Counted from the first letter of the stretch, positions 14,798-25,414 are shown. The stretch is DNA of 64,000 nt from Crossaster papposus (GCA_037893245.1 JBAIAA010000351.1:434001-498000), one strand, 5' to 3'. The notes: generated by a model not told the origin, from the letters alone. A program made the numbers and translations.

Positions 14798-15139
14798 GTA
14801 TTCGCATTTTTGTATCACTGTGGAGACATGGCTTGGTTCTCGTGTACAAAATGGTTAGAAAGTCGAGCACGTTTTTCAAAATGCTCCCATTTTAACCATA
14901 TTTCTTTTCCTGTGTTGAAATTTTGACCCAATATACCCTATATTATACCCATACCCAAACAGTAACCCTAACCCACATCCTAATCCTAGTTTTTGAGTAA
15001 TTTAAGTAAAATCCAAAAATCTAATTAGTGAAATTCCCAGTGGAGACCTATTCATCTATAGAAATTTACCCTCCGGAGACGTTTTGTCTCCGTTGTACAC
15101 ATTGTGTTCATGTCTCCAGAGGGTACCGTATTTCGCACC
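14798..15139. mobile_element. 342-bp insert in satellite unit, copy 2
   Basis: The same insert at the same site in the next unit, with the same length and a few substitutions (for example CTCCGGAGAC for CTCTGGAGAC). Identical insertion points mean the second copy arose by duplication of the satellite unit, not by a new insertion. Confidence 0.75.
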
Positions 15140-16240
15140 ATTGGTTTTTATGTTGAGTATTTCCTAACGTTTCCAAAAATGTATAGTTTAGCAAATCTAC
15201 ACAAACGGTGAACGAAACTTTCAATATGTACATTATGAACCTGACTTAGAGGCAAGCGCTTTACACACAAGCAACCCAATACTATCGGCTTGATCTGTTA
15301 GCTAAGCTTGATAGAATCCAAGGTATTATATTCCCATCGACCCAGTCCTATCGGCCTGACCTTAGCTAACCTGGATATAATCCAAGGTATTCATATTCCC
15401 ATCGACCCAATGCTACCGGCCTGACCTAATAGCTAAGCTGGATAGAATCCAAGGTATTCATATCCCAATCGACCCAATCCTATCGGCCTGAGCTAATAGC
15501 TAAGCTGAATAGAATCAACGGTATTCATAACCCCATGGACCCAATCCTATCGGCCTGACCTAATAGCTAAGCTTGATAGAATCCAAGGTAATCATATAAT
15601 AATAATAATAATAATAATTGGGGAGGCTAATCATCCTTACTCGCAGCTGGTGTGCTGAATTGCGAAGGATGCAAGTGACACCCAATGACTTTTCATGTGT
15701 CACGTCACATTAAAGAACCATTTTTTCAAAAGAACCTTAAAACAAATGTAAACATTGGTTTTTATGTTGAGTATTTCCTAACGTTTCCAAAAATGTATAG
15801 TTTAGCAAATCTACACAAACAGTGAACGAAACTTTCAATATGTACATTATGAACCTGACTTGGAGGCAAGCGCTTTACACACAAGCCACCCAACCCAATC
15901 CCATCGGCTTGATCTGTTAGCTAAGCTTGATAGAATCCAAGGTATTATATTCCCATCGACCCAGTCCTATCGGCCTGACCTTAGCTAAGCTGGATAGAAT
16001 CCAAGGTATTTATATTCCCATCGACCCAATCCTATCGGCTTGATCTGTTAGCTGAGCTTGATAGAATCCAAGGTATTCTTATTCCAATCGACCCAAGTCA
16101 TTCAGTCGTAAAGTCAAGTCACTCTTATTTCATTATTCAAATGAACTTGTGACAAAACAATTCAGAGATGAAACTTCAGATATCAATCGGAAATTTAAAG
16201 CAGGAATTTAAAAAAAAAAAATTGCTGTATTTTATTGCAG

Positions 16241-16391
16241 AGATCAAGAAAAGAAACCTGTCTCCCAACACAAGATGAGAAGAGCTAAATCATTGGAAGT
16301 GTTTTCCGTCGAAACACTCTTTGAAGACCTCGGGATTGACTCCGACACTGTTCATAAGTGAAGACCAAGCCTGGAATTTGACCCCAAACTT
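16241..16391 (+). CDS. CCDC87: Exon of CCDC87-like gene (first in window)
   Basis: A good acceptor (TTTTATTGCAG) at 16,240 opens a frame reading MRRAKSLEVFSVETLFEDLG and ending IDSDTVHK before a stop at 16,359. It resembles the segment of human CCDC87 around 'RRGQSMPSLREGWRLADELG' as I remember it. Two donors are possible: GTGAAG at 16,358, which leaves the next exon out of phase, or the strong GTAAGT at 16,392, reached only after the in-frame stop. So this exon has either a frame error or an unusual junction. Earlier exons would lie beyond or inside the left array. CCDC87 is a testis-enriched coiled-coil protein linked to sperm function; assignment of this exon alone is moderate. Confidence 0.5.
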
Positions 16392-16441
16392 GTAAGTTCA
16401 TAGACAAGTTATTCTTTACTCCCGCACAAAAAATTGCTTAA

Positions 16442-16742
16442 CCCTAACCCTCCAGGGTATTTTGGCTAGACAGCCTCCTACACGCAGCAAATTGCAGCTA
16501 CGGTCCAAATAACATGGTAGTTACAGTGCAGAAACATCCATCAGGTCAAAAATCTTAAGGTCAAAATGCCCTAGAGTCACTGGTCACTGAACGCAGCCGA
16601 TTCATCATTGGCATTGTTCAATGGGGACTAGCTCTCAATAGTCTTAGACTGTGGTATTAATACACTGTCGACAGCAGAATGTATCAAAGTGCACTAGATT
16701 TTATTTTGTTGATGCATTGTGCTGCGTGTAGCAGGGATAGGG
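16442..16742. mobile_element. TTAA-flanked MITE with CCCTAACCCT ends
   Basis: A 301-bp element between TTAA at 16,438-16,441 and 16,743-16,746, with ends CCCTAACCCTCC and, inverted, CCCTATCCCTGC. A subterminal TACACGCAGCA is repeated inverted near the right end. It has the same target and end type as the element at 8,486, with a different interior. It lies in a CCDC87 intron. Confidence 0.82.
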
Positions 16743-17438
16743 TTAAGCAGAAAAAAACTTGCTTAGTAAAAAACAACTTACCAGCCACAACTCTACATGA
16801 TGTATATTGTTTGTTATTTTGCATTTTGTTTGTTTGTTGATTGGTATTTGTTGTTAGCTTGCATACATGTAACAGTTACATGGAATTTTGGCTAGTAATT
16901 TGATTTTATAAATAAGCAAGGTTTTTTGTGCTTCAGCAGCTCGATGAAATCGGCCCCTGGTCTTAGAAAATTCATAAAACATATTGGAAATTATACAAAA
17001 TAAAGGAATTGGTTTTTGTTATACATGTAGTTAAATATATTTGTACACAGTTTGCCTTTTTTAAATTTATTTTTTAAACTAATATCCGTTGCCAACATTT
17101 GTTGTAGGTGGAGATCTTATAATTATTTGCATTTAGAAATTACTGTCACTCAAGTGATTTTGACGTTACAAAACATTTCCTGTAAAATTCACTGGAATTA
17201 AAATGTGTTTATTTTTCACGAATTCACAGCACGAAAACTCTGAATCCCCTGATGTCACAAATTTGCATTCGCTTTCGCACCGAATATGAAGCGAATATGA
17301 ATTAGGAAAAAAGGGCCAAAGGAGTAATTTTTATTTGTTGACAATTGTTGACAGTAGATTGTCCCAAAGTCAGAAGGGCCAATATCCACTGTAAAAGTAT
17401 GTCGTCATAACATCAGCCGTCGCTGACTTCCTCCGCAG
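16743..17438. other. Intron, no gene seen
   Basis: AT-rich intron sequence between the first two recognisable CCDC87-like exons, with no repeat I can name. Confidence 0.5.
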
Positions 17439-17600
17439 CTAGAGAAACCAAAGACGACCGAAGATGATGTCTCCAAATCCAAGGACTCCCGAGAGTACTT
17501 CCAGCAGGATCTAAAGATGCTGTCCAGCTATCGATCAGCTAGAGAGGAAGGGAAGGAGGAGCAGTTAGCTGAGGAGGAAGACCTACCACCTCTCTTACAG
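17439..17600 (+). CDS. CCDC87: Exon of CCDC87-like gene
   Basis: Acceptor CTCCGCAG, donor CAG|GTAAGG. The exon is 162 bp, an exact multiple of three. The frame starts LEKPKTTEDD, continues REYFQQDLKMLSSYR, then EEGKEEQLAEEE, and ends DLPPLLQ. It is highly charged and suits a helical coiled-coil stretch. The pattern DLK-L followed by LPPLL matches the middle of human CCDC87 as I recall it ('EDLKQLMKKM' then 'GLPPLLG'). It joins in phase to the exon at 19,856. Confidence 0.78.
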
Positions 17601-19855
17601 GTAAGGGTGGGGTCAAATTTGATAGCGCAACTGCAGCTGAAAATCAAACCCCCATACTCTACATCTGTATTTCACCCCTACTCCTCACCTCCATTCCCCA
17701 CTTGGCAGATACCGGCAGTATATCAGTTTTCCTTGTTATTGTAACGAAACCCACTTGGGATCCGCCAGTGGACAACCAAACTCACAACAACAATGAACGA
17801 TGAAACAAATTCTACTTCTTAAAGCCACGTCTTTTAATTATTATATACAATTTAGGCAGTATGGATTCAGTTTGAGCAGCAATGAAAACAAATATATAAT
17901 TGCGTGGCATGTTATCCATGCTGGATAACACGCAAAGCCCCTCCAAAATGAATACAACCTAACGCTACTAAAAACTTATACAATCCTACAATACAATAAA
18001 CAAGTACGGCTGAAAAGGGGGGCATGGGCACATACCTGCATGTAAATTAAACTTACATGTACGACACATGAGGCCGGCAACCAAAGACGAAATAAAATCT
18101 AAAACTCAGAGAGACACAGCTAGCTTTACCTTACATACGCACTGTGGACATTCCTTTGTCTTCGTGTAGTTAACAAACTTTGACTAAATACTCATTTTTC
18201 TCGCTTCCCCAAAACAAATTTACCCTCAAATTTGGATTATGGGCCTCTCAGCTGTCCCTTCTATCTTTTCTATATATAACCCTAACCCTATATATAAATA
18301 TAACCTCTAGCGCTCTTTTTCGGAAACTGAAAAACGGATTGTGGACGTGTGCAAGTCCACACACCGTAACCTCTTCCCGCATCGTGTGGACCTATATTGT
18401 TCGGAGGTCCACAGTGCGTATGCAAGACTAACTCATACACACACGTGTCTCTCCTACAGCACCTAGTCACAAGTCCTCCATGATAAGTATTGTGACACAG
18501 TTTATATACTGACTAGCCCTGTTGACTACAAAGGAAAGTCAGGTGAGGCAAATCTACAGGTAAGTGTATTGTTCGAGTACTTTGCATAAAATTAGCTTAA
18601 GAATTGGGTTAATTCTATTAAGGATTACAAGCAACAATTGTATTTTGGCCAGTCCAGGCCAGTAAAAAAACAAACAAAGGCGAGTTAGCTGGTAAAAGAA
18701 CAATCAGCTTGCGCTATACAAAAAAAAGGAATTTCTAGCACATTGTATAATTTACATGTACATACACAAACCTTGTTTCGTTACATTATTATTGATTATA
18801 TAACTGACATACAGATCCTTGTCATTTTATTGGTTGAACTCGCATCACCTGACATTCATTATTGCTCCCATTCACGCCGGGGCTCAAAAAGTCCCATTTG
18901 CCCATACTATTCAACAGCTAGGATCATTCATTCTTGTTCTCACTAATTTTGAACAGCAGAGTGCCGCACACCAAAACCCGGGAAGAAGGTTAATATTTTC
19001 CAAGGAGAACAAAACACAGCGCTCCTTAAAAATTCCACAGGAGAAGTAATTTCTTCAGTTTGATTTGTAACGCGAACCGGAACGCGTCCGTTGATTTTGT
19101 GTCATGGAAAAATCTATACTACAGTACTAATTAAGGTACTGTTTTTTTACGTACACTTGCGGTATACTCACGCAGTATGTGTGCCGCGTCAGCCATGCGC
19201 GCCAATGTATGCGTTAGCTATAGCTAGCTGGCCATGAACATCACGAATAAACACTGTATGTACAGGAATGACACGATCCTATCTCTGCAATGCATGGCGC
19301 GTGCACTGTTGTGTACATGTACATGTACGTACTGGTACGAGTGCGTGTACAATATACCTGTAAACAACCCCAGTACAGAACTGTAGCTGTGCACGTGTAT
19401 CTATACTGAATGTACATGGTGTTCCGTACAAAAATACCAGGTGTGATTTTCAGTGCGCCTAATCGACCATGAGTGCCTGACCCGTGCAATACGTTTTGTG
19501 GTAAAATAAAAGTGGTACATTATTGTATATGGCACTGAGACTAAACAAAGAAGTACTGCATGCGCGCGCAATGTAAACAAATGTGTAGCTAGCGCGTGCA
19601 TTAGCAAACTTTGAAAGCGACGTCTTTTGAAAGCTTTGAAAGCAACATACACATGTAGGCCGAAACAGCTCTTGTTTTTGTTATTTTCTTTTCTTTCTAT
19701 TTAAGGAGATCGAATAGCTCTTCTTAAATCAACATCAGGATTTAAGGAGAGCAATTTTAAGCTCTCCTCATTTTTGTTTTATAAATGAAGGACTTGTATA
19801 CTATTGTATCTTTTTGTGTGCCTGAGCAGTTATTATTAAGTGTATTTCTCTGCAG
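17601..19855. other. Intron, no gene seen
   Basis: Intron of the CCDC87-like gene. It holds short TATA-rich and CCCTAACCC-like patches near 18,275, and palindromic GTACATGTACATGTAC near 19,315. The ORFs here (60-83 codons, overlapping on both strands) have no recognisable protein features. Confidence 0.55.
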
Positions 19856-19956
19856 GCAATATCTCTTATGGACAGAGTAGAGACAGGGAGGGAAGAGTTA
19901 AAGAAACAGCTGAAGATGATAGAAGAGAAACGGGCCATCCAAGAGAGAAATGAACG
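19856..19956 (+). CDS. CCDC87: Exon of CCDC87-like gene (coiled coil)
   Basis: Acceptor TTTCTCTGCAG, donor AACG|GTACGT. The frame reads AISLMDRVETGREELKKQL then KMIEEKRAIQERNER. It continues the previous exon in phase as LPPLLQ-AISLMDR, and is equivalent to the human region where LPPLL is followed by a leucine/glutamate-rich 'LEELEKMLRNLQEEE'. The repeating E/K/L pattern predicts a coiled coil. The exon ends after two bases of a codon. An expected following exon (in human about 60 residues before the next recognisable block) was not found before 23,151. Confidence 0.75.
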
Positions 19957-20119
19957 GTACGTTGTCAATCAGGAGGTGTGATGATGGTGTCTGTGTGCAA
20001 ATGACTCGCTGTATAATGGTTATGAAGATAGAAAGCTAGGTAGGATTGCTGAATGCATAATTGCTGCCATATCCCTTGAGCTAAACATGAAGACGCACCG
20101 TGTTTATTGCAAGCCCACT

Positions 20120-20545
20120 TGAACCAGAATAAAGGGGAAGATATACTATCTCGTCTCATCCTCAACCGGCTACAGTCATCCCAAAAAGTCAATGTGCTTT
20201 TGTGCCTCGCGTGGCACAGTTGGCATGATGTTTTCGGGTCAACAACTCCAGGAAAAGTGCAGAGAACAACATCCTGACCTCTTCATTGTCTTCATCGACC
20301 TGACAAAGGCCTTTGACTCAGTCAGCCAGGAAGGTCTGTGGAAGCTTCTGTACAGGGCTGGCTGCCCATCCAAGATAATTAACATCATCAGATTCTTCCA
20401 CGATGGTATGGTTGCCCGTGTGAGGTTGCGGCTCTAGGTCCATCTAGCCCATTTCCTGTTACCAACGGCACTAAACAGGGCTGTGTCCTAATACCATTGC
20501 TCTTTAGCAGTGTTTTTTCATTCATGCTCCGTTATGCTTTCAACA
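20120..20545 (+). pseudogene. Non-LTR retrotransposon reverse transcriptase fragment
   Basis: Fragments of RT translate in order but in shifted frames. GEDILSRLILNRLQ comes at about 20,132. In the open stretch 20,192-20,437, RGTVGMMFSGQQLQEKCREQ leads to LFIVFIDLTKAFDSV (the palm motif A with its first catalytic Asp) and then IRFFHDGMVARV. After a TAG stop come PVTNGTKQGCVL and PLLFS (RT motif B). The YxDD motif and both ends are missing. It is a dead LINE piece lying in a CCDC87 intron, possibly related to the minus-strand LINE at 31.4-33.8 kb. Confidence 0.88.
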
Positions 20546-21212
20546 ACTGCACGCGGGGATAATGATTCAGTTTTGCACTGACAGCGGTGGTGTATTTCAT
20601 TTAAATTGTTGCTCCGACAAAGTCGTGCGCCTTATCGCACTAATCGTTTCAAAAGTCGCTCAACCATTGCATACTATTTCAACATTGCAACATTTAACAT
20701 TGCGACAAAATGAAGGCTATGTAAACTGTTGAATTAGATGGTACCAGACTAATTAGTCATTAGAGCTGACTGGTATTAATTTGTAATTAACTTTATTTCA
20801 TTATTTTTAAGCTCCAAAAAGGAAGATTTTACTTCACTTTTAATTTAAGATGGCCGACCCGTGAATGTTGCGTAATGGGAGGACATTTCATGCTGCACCT
20901 CATCATCACTTTTTGTTTGAAAACTTGGCATGATTATGAGCTTAAAAACATTTAGGGTAACTGGATTTTGAAGTCTCTGATTTCTCCCACCTAAAAAACC
21001 CCCACAGTATTGAGATTTGTGAGCCCACCCACCCTCAGCCTGCCACCGTCACCACTAGAATGCCTAACAGACCAGTTGTACGTACATGTACCTCTGATGT
21101 GCGTGTGTCGGAGCGTGTCAGCTTGTCATCTATCACACTGAAACTCAACACCACCGTCTTCAATGAACTCAACGATGACATGAGTTGTTTTTCAGAGAAT
21201 AGGCTCTGTCTA
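20546..21212. other. Intron, no gene seen
   Basis: AT-rich sequence with no supported coding region or repeat family. Confidence 0.5.
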
Positions 21213-22362
21213 CGAAGTAAACACAAATGTCACGTGATACGCGCGACCCACTTCTGGCATTTTCACAATGTAACTCAAAGCCCATAGTTAATACTGTGAC
21301 AGAAAGTGCAAGGACTTAGTGCCAGTAACCACGAACTGTAACCACGGGCGGACAAGACCTGTAGTTGCGCGCGCTGGCTGGGCGGAGCTTACCGCTCAGT
21401 GACTCGCTGCGTGAATGCACGCGATTGGGTAACAAAGCCCATATGCTTAAGTACATGTATGTGTTTTACATGGTGTGCGTGTTTACCTGGGTGGTAGACA
21501 CGTAATATTCATTGTTATAGTTGTTCGAGAGCTGCACGACAGATAAGACGTAGGTAACTGGTGCTGCGTTTTGTGAAATGCTTATGCGAATCGGTACAAA
21601 GCGATATAGCTGTACATTGTTTACGCAAGCCTGCATGGTTAATGTGTTGGTGGTACAAAGCTGAGACAGCTAGCTGTACATAGCTGACGCAAACTGGCAT
21701 GGTTAATACGTAGCAGGTGCAAAGCTGTACTGGTTGTACACAGCTTACTGGGGCATGTAATGCTGACTAGGCATGTAATGCTGACTAGGCATGTAATGCT
21801 GACTATAGGCACGTAATGCTGACTAGGCGCTTGATGCTGACTTCGCTTGTGTAATGTTCATGATGGCTTTTGCGTTCTGAACACTGCAGTTATTGTGCAT
21901 TGCTGCTGAGGACCCTAGTATTTAAACAGCCCACTTAATTTCCAATTACTGTGCATTTCTTGATTGTTGTGAATAAATCATCTTTATTGTTCATTGTACC
22001 GTCAATCCAGTTGTCAAGGAGTCTTTGTTACAGGTTATAGTGTAATTAACAGAGAGTAATCGCAATCATCATAATCGGCGGTATATTTCCTCCAAAACGG
22101 ACCTGCACCCTTTGCCTTTTAGGTCGCTCTGAGTGATCTCTCGTCTAGGGAAGAGCCTTAGGTTGGGAAGATTGTCGTGGCTTTAATAGGTGTCCGACTT
22201 ATCCTAACAGCCTTAGGTTGGCCCGGGGAGTTCCCGCCACAATACACACGAATAGAGTTTTCACAAAGTGACGCTATCCGTGTGTATTAGCTATGGGCTT
22301 TGCATTACTTTGTGAAAATGCCAGAAGTGGGTTGTATCACGTGACATTTGTGTTACTTCGTG
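21213..22362. mobile_element. Inverted-repeat pair, ~80-90-bp arms about 1 kb apart
   Basis: Arm 1 at 21,213-21,292 (ACGAAGTAAACACAAATGTC, then CACGTGATA, then CCACTTCTGGCATTTTCACA) returns inverted at 22,271-22,362 with few mismatches. The pair could be the terminal repeats of a ~1.15-kb non-autonomous element, but I could not fix its ends or find target duplications. ORFs overlapping the arms are not convincing genes. Confidence 0.6.
21744..21843 (+). repeat. Short tandem repeat, ~19-bp unit
   Basis: Five consecutive copies of GGCATGTAATGCTGACTA with small changes; the last two read GGCACGTAATGCTGACTA and GGCGCTTGATGCTGACT. Confidence 0.9.
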
Positions 22363-22780
22363 GGGACGGTGACAAAATTAGGGGTTCAATTTTCCATGTC
22401 CATGTTACATCAGACATAGGAATTTGTTTTTTTAATTCAGCACACATTCCTTGGCGCCTTTTATATCAGGGTAATTACATAAAACAAAGTACCTATAGCA
22501 AAAACTTTGAAGTCAATTTCAGCGACACTTGCATGGTAAATTACTTGGTCATGTGTGACCGGGACATCAACAAATATCACAATTTTAGACCCCCTTTTAG
22601 ACCCCCTTATTTATGGACTAACCAATAGAAAATCAGTTCTGTTCTTGAAAATCAAATTTCTATCGGATGTGTAAACATAATTTTTGCTATAAATACCACC
22701 ACAAAGTGGTACAAAAGAGAATGGACAGAAATTAAACAAATGTCACTTGCTCCTAAACAATTTGTAAACATTTCTCTTAA

Positions 22781-23007
22781 CCAGTTCGTATTATATAAAA
22801 ACGTGTCTACATCCAAATTTGTTCCTGAATTCAAGCAGAGCAAGGCCATAAATATCTGTCAGCAACCGGCTCGCAGCGAGCAAGGCCAGAAATATCAGGG
22901 TGTGCTACCCACAGATGCCGGTCTAAACCTGACTCGGATCAAGGTTCGTGAAAAACAATCCCGCGCTTGGGCCTAATCAATGTCAAAATAATCCTTGCGT
23001 GAACTGG
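22781..23007. mobile_element. TTAA-flanked MITE, CCAGTTC family, copy 1
   Basis: Flanked by TTAA at 22,777-22,780 and 23,008-23,011; ends CCAGTTCG and, inverted, CCAGTTCACG. The interior contains GCAAGGCCAGAAATATC, then GTGCTACCCACAGATGCC and AATGTCAAAATAAT. The same interior recurs at about 29,072 and 46,323, which defines a dispersed family in this window. Confidence 0.82.
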
Positions 23008-23150
23008 TTAAGATATTGTACTTGTTACAGACGTACATGTATGTATTTGCAACATTATATTTCTAGTGTTATGCAAAAGACTTCTTAGTATAAAGGCTCA
23101 CTGTAGATAAACCAACTTAGAATCGACCATTTGAATTTGTTTGCTTTTAG

Positions 23151-23267
23151 GTCAGTGGCAACACTATCAAGAAACTGGACAGTAACTTGTTCCGTGGTCA
23201 AGAGATTAACAAAGTATACAGAGAGATAATGAAGACATTGCCTACTGACCACTTAGCTTATGATCAG
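23151..23267 (+). CDS. CCDC87: Exon of CCDC87-like gene
   Basis: Acceptor TTTGCTTTTAG, donor GATCAG|GTAGTT; 117 bp. It encodes VSGNTIKKLDSNLFRGQEIN followed by KVYREIMKTLPTDHLAYDQ. The second half matches the human CCDC87 block 'REIYKELMSHVSSDHLHFDQ' as I recall it, and the first half matches 'AIEKMDIDNFVG'. This is the most diagnostic exon for the assignment. It joins in phase to the exon at 25,259. Two decayed copies of it follow in the next 550 bp. Confidence 0.85.
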
Positions 23268-23348
23268 GTAGTTATCTCACTGACCCCTGCCTTCTAAACT
23301 TTGCCTCGCCATGCACTACCCCACCCAAACCACCACACCCATGAACTG

Positions 23349-23627
23349 GACATTTAACCTTTGGGGCCCAGTGGTTTATGTTTGTGATTCACGATCAGAG
23401 GGTCGGGGTTCGAATCCAGCTGCTGGCCTTATGTTGTGTCCTTGGGCACGCCACTTCACCCCACTTGCCTCTTTCCACCCATGGGTACAGACATTCGCTG
23501 GGGAGTAACCTGCGATGGACCAGCATCCCATCCTGGGAGGGGGGAATATTCTCAGTTATTTTATGCTAGAGAAACGAGTTAAACACCAGCCTGATGAGCC
23601 ACATTGGCTCGTGACAGGCTTTACTTA
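23349..23627 (+). mobile_element. tRNA-derived SINE
   Basis: A box-B-like GGGTTCGAATCCAGC at about 23,406 is followed by a tail with TTGGGCACGCCACTTCACC, CTGCGATGGACCAGCATCCC and GAGCCACATTGGCTCGTGAC. This body type is widespread as a SINE in echinoderm, hemichordate and other marine animal genomes. It appears to interrupt the second copy of the duplicated CCDC87 exon. Confidence 0.8.
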
Positions 23628-23694
23628 GAGAGATTATGAAGACATTACCAACTGACCACTTGGCCTATGACCAGGTAGTTATCTCACTGACCCC
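23626..23694 (+). pseudogene. Duplicate of CCDC87-like exon, copy 2 (3' half)
   Basis: Repeats the last ~48 coding bases of the exon at 23,151 (REIMKTLPTDHLAYDQ unchanged at protein level) and its donor CAG|GTAGTTATCTCACTGACCCC. The 5' half is cut off by the SINE, so there is no acceptor and the copy is not usable as a normal exon. Confidence 0.82.
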
Positions 23695-23728
23695 TCCCTC
23701 CTAAACTATTCCCCGCCTCTACAACCAG

Positions 23729-23808
23729 AAAATAGAAAGTAACTTTAATCAAAAGATTAATGAAGTATACAGAGAGATTATGAAGACGTTTCCAACTGAT
23801 CACTAATA
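23729..23808 (+). pseudogene. Duplicate of CCDC87-like exon, copy 3 (decayed)
   Basis: Reads KIESNFNQKINEVYREIMKT then a Phe and PTDH before a TAA stop, in place of the original's DHLAYDQ ending. The donor is lost. It is more diverged than copy 2. Confidence 0.78.
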
Positions 23809-23819
23809 GTGTATGATAA

Positions 23820-24059
23820 TGTAGTCCGGATTACCATTTCGGTGCTCTACCAACTGAGTTATATAGCCTTGTGTCGGTGGCTCCCTATATTTATCAATAT
23901 ATTTGTTCATCAGGGGATGCTGGTCAACAGCCATCAACCCGTAAATGCCACAGGTTCAAGTCGAGCTCCAGTCAATTTATGTGTTCAATTCTATATAAAA
24001 TTTCTTAGTCAATTTTTCTTAGTGGCTTATTTGAAATGTATAAACAAAAAGCCTAATGG
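23820..24059. mobile_element. Rearranged tRNA-SINE pieces
   Basis: A minus-strand box-A-like half (read on minus: TATAACTCAGTTGGTAGAGC) at 23,848-23,870 is followed by a plus-strand box-B-like half, CAGGTTCAAGTCGAGC, with CCAGTCAATTTATGTGTTC. The second half has the same 3' sequence as the SINE at 24,964. Confidence 0.65.
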
Positions 24060-24803
24060 TGCTGTCCCATGGCGCCGGCTAAGCCCAACGGGCCCTTACC
24101 GTTTGATTTAAATGACAAGCGGTGTAAATCTCTCCGGCCGCAAAGATTATATTTTTGTTAAATTTGTCCACCGTGTCCTCAACGTTTCCATTCCGTCTCC
24201 TTACCGGGTTCTTACCACCTACAACGTCCTCGTACCAGCTAGTGTCACTAGTGTCACTGTGTCTGGAACGGTTTCTGAACGGGTGCGATGTAAACCACAC
24301 GGCAACAGGCCGGTATGGAGACTTTATGAGGACAGTAGAACGGTAAGAGGACGAAGTAGGTCGGTAAGAGAGCGGTTGAAAGTTAATAGACCGGTGAGAG
24401 GTCAGTATGTAGCCGGTATGAGGTGGTGGGTCAACGTTGAGCAAACGGCGAGAGCCCTGCGAGAACCCGGTATGAACACGGTGACAACCCGTTGGACAAA
24501 ATATGACACGTCATCACCGTCGTCACCGTTTTCACCGCCCCAAAAAACGGGTCCATAACGGCCTCGTACCGGCCCACTATCCTCTTACCGGGTTCCCGCC
24601 GTGTGGTACAAGCGGTGGCACACGGCGAAAGTTTTGGGCATGCCCAAAACTTTTGCCGTGTCTTGCCGGCCACTAACGGGCCCCCACCGTGTTCACCGAT
24701 CGCGCAACGCCCCGCCATGTGCCCTTACCGTGTTCCACCGTCCGCACAAAATGTACCACACGGTGGCACACGGTAGGCTTAGCCGGCGCCATAGGACAGC
24801 TAC
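24060..24803. mobile_element. GC-rich inverted-repeat element (~740 bp)
   Basis: The ends GCTGTCCCATGGCGCCGGCT and, inverted, GCTGTCCTATGGCGCCGGCT mark an element much richer in GC than its surroundings. The interior consists of many short, degenerate repeats (TACCGGG, CGGTATGAG, ACACGGT) in both orientations, and a near-perfect palindrome at 24,620-24,661 centred on GGGCATGCCC. Open frames of 95-148 codons on both strands follow from the stop-poor composition and look like no protein. Confidence 0.78.
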
Positions 24804-24961
24804 TTTACCATCTTGCTTTTCCCCATTTTTAACCTGTTGTTTTAACATTGTTTCAAAATTGTTGCTAGTATCGTGCCTTTGGCGTGGAAATTTCGATTTG
24901 ATGGCTTCAGACTAGCACCCCTGAACAAAAATATTGACATATTTGGGTAACCAACAACATA

Positions 24962-25045
24962 GCGCCGGATAGCTCAGTTGGTAGGGCACCGTAATGGCAA
25001 TCGGGATGTTGGTTCAAGCCCCGCTCCAGTCAATTTCTTTGTTCA
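24962..25045 (+). mobile_element. tRNA-derived SINE head
   Basis: A tRNA-like sequence with box A (TAGCTCAGTTGGTAGGGC) and box B (GGTTCAAGCCC), followed by the non-tRNA tail CCAGTCAATTTCTTTGTTC that other SINE pieces here share. The lack of a proper acceptor stem and this shared tail argue against a true tRNA gene. Confidence 0.75.
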
Positions 25046-25258
25046 AATGTCTTTGATCCAAAAACTGTGAGTCTGTAACCTTCTTGACCATTACTAGATA
25101 ATAGATGTATACAATTTGGAATAAAACAAAATGTGCAGGTTTATAAACTGAGTTGGAAAAACTTTAAATGCACAGCTCTAAACCTTTTCGAAAATGAAAA
25201 GAAGTATGTGTGCTTAGATTTACAGCATTCTCTTGTAATTTCCTTCGTGCAAATGTAG

Positions 25259-25414
25259 GATGAGTTTATGGAGCATTCCGCCAGCTACCACGCCTTAGCC
25301 AACCACACCATCTTAGCCTCCTCAATGATACAGAAACGTGGTCCAGATAGAGTGCTGAACCCGCTCCTAACTAAGACAGAGAACCCACCCTGGGGAGATG
25401 ACGGAGAAGAATAG
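25259..25414 (+). CDS. CCDC87: Exon of CCDC87-like gene, ending in a stop
   Basis: The acceptor AAATGTAG continues the previous exon in phase (…AYDQ-DEFMEHSASYHALANH). The sequence runs on TILASSMIQKRGPDRVLNPL, then LTKTENPPWGDDGEE and TAG at 25,412. It aligns loosely with the human stretch after 'HFDQ' ('FLSSAFLRQEK…IINPELVG'). The stop comes well before the normal end of CCDC87, and a plausible donor (ATAG|GTATGG) lies 7 bases after it. So the protein may be truncated here, or the TAG is a mutation or sequence error before the donor. Confidence 0.72.
   Translation, partial: DEFMEHSASYHALANHTILASSMIQKRGPDRVLNPLLTKTENPPWGDDGEE

Larger units (their letters stand above)
1..16098 (+). repeat. 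Left 475-bp satellite array derived from TRMO exon tail
   Basis: About 27 units with a 475-bp period: the TTGGGGAGGCTAATC landmark recurs at 7, 482, 957, 1432, 1906 and so on, and most units differ by 0-3 bases. Each unit has an AAT microsatellite, about 290 bp of unrelated AT-rich spacer, then three diverged ~60-66-bp modules, each ending in GATAGAATCCAAGGTATT or a close variant. Those modules match the end of the TRMO exon at 55,964-56,017 plus its splice donor. Units after 7,200 vary in module number (3-7). Two MITEs and a 342-bp insert interrupt it. The array runs off the left window edge. No gene is expected inside; small ORFs here are repeat by-products. Confidence 0.97.

Noticed and set aside
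22293-22628. 111-codon ORF as a gene
   Set aside because: It starts inside an inverted-repeat arm (22,271-22,362), has no splice or promoter context and no recognisable motif.
24112-24718. Genes of 95-148 codons on both strands
   Set aside because: The sequence is low-complexity, GC-rich and inverted-repeat, with overlapping open frames on opposite strands and no protein motifs.
24962-25045. True tRNA gene
   Set aside because: Boxes A and B are present, but no matching acceptor stem, and the tail CCAGTCAATTT is shared with other copies. It is better explained as a SINE.
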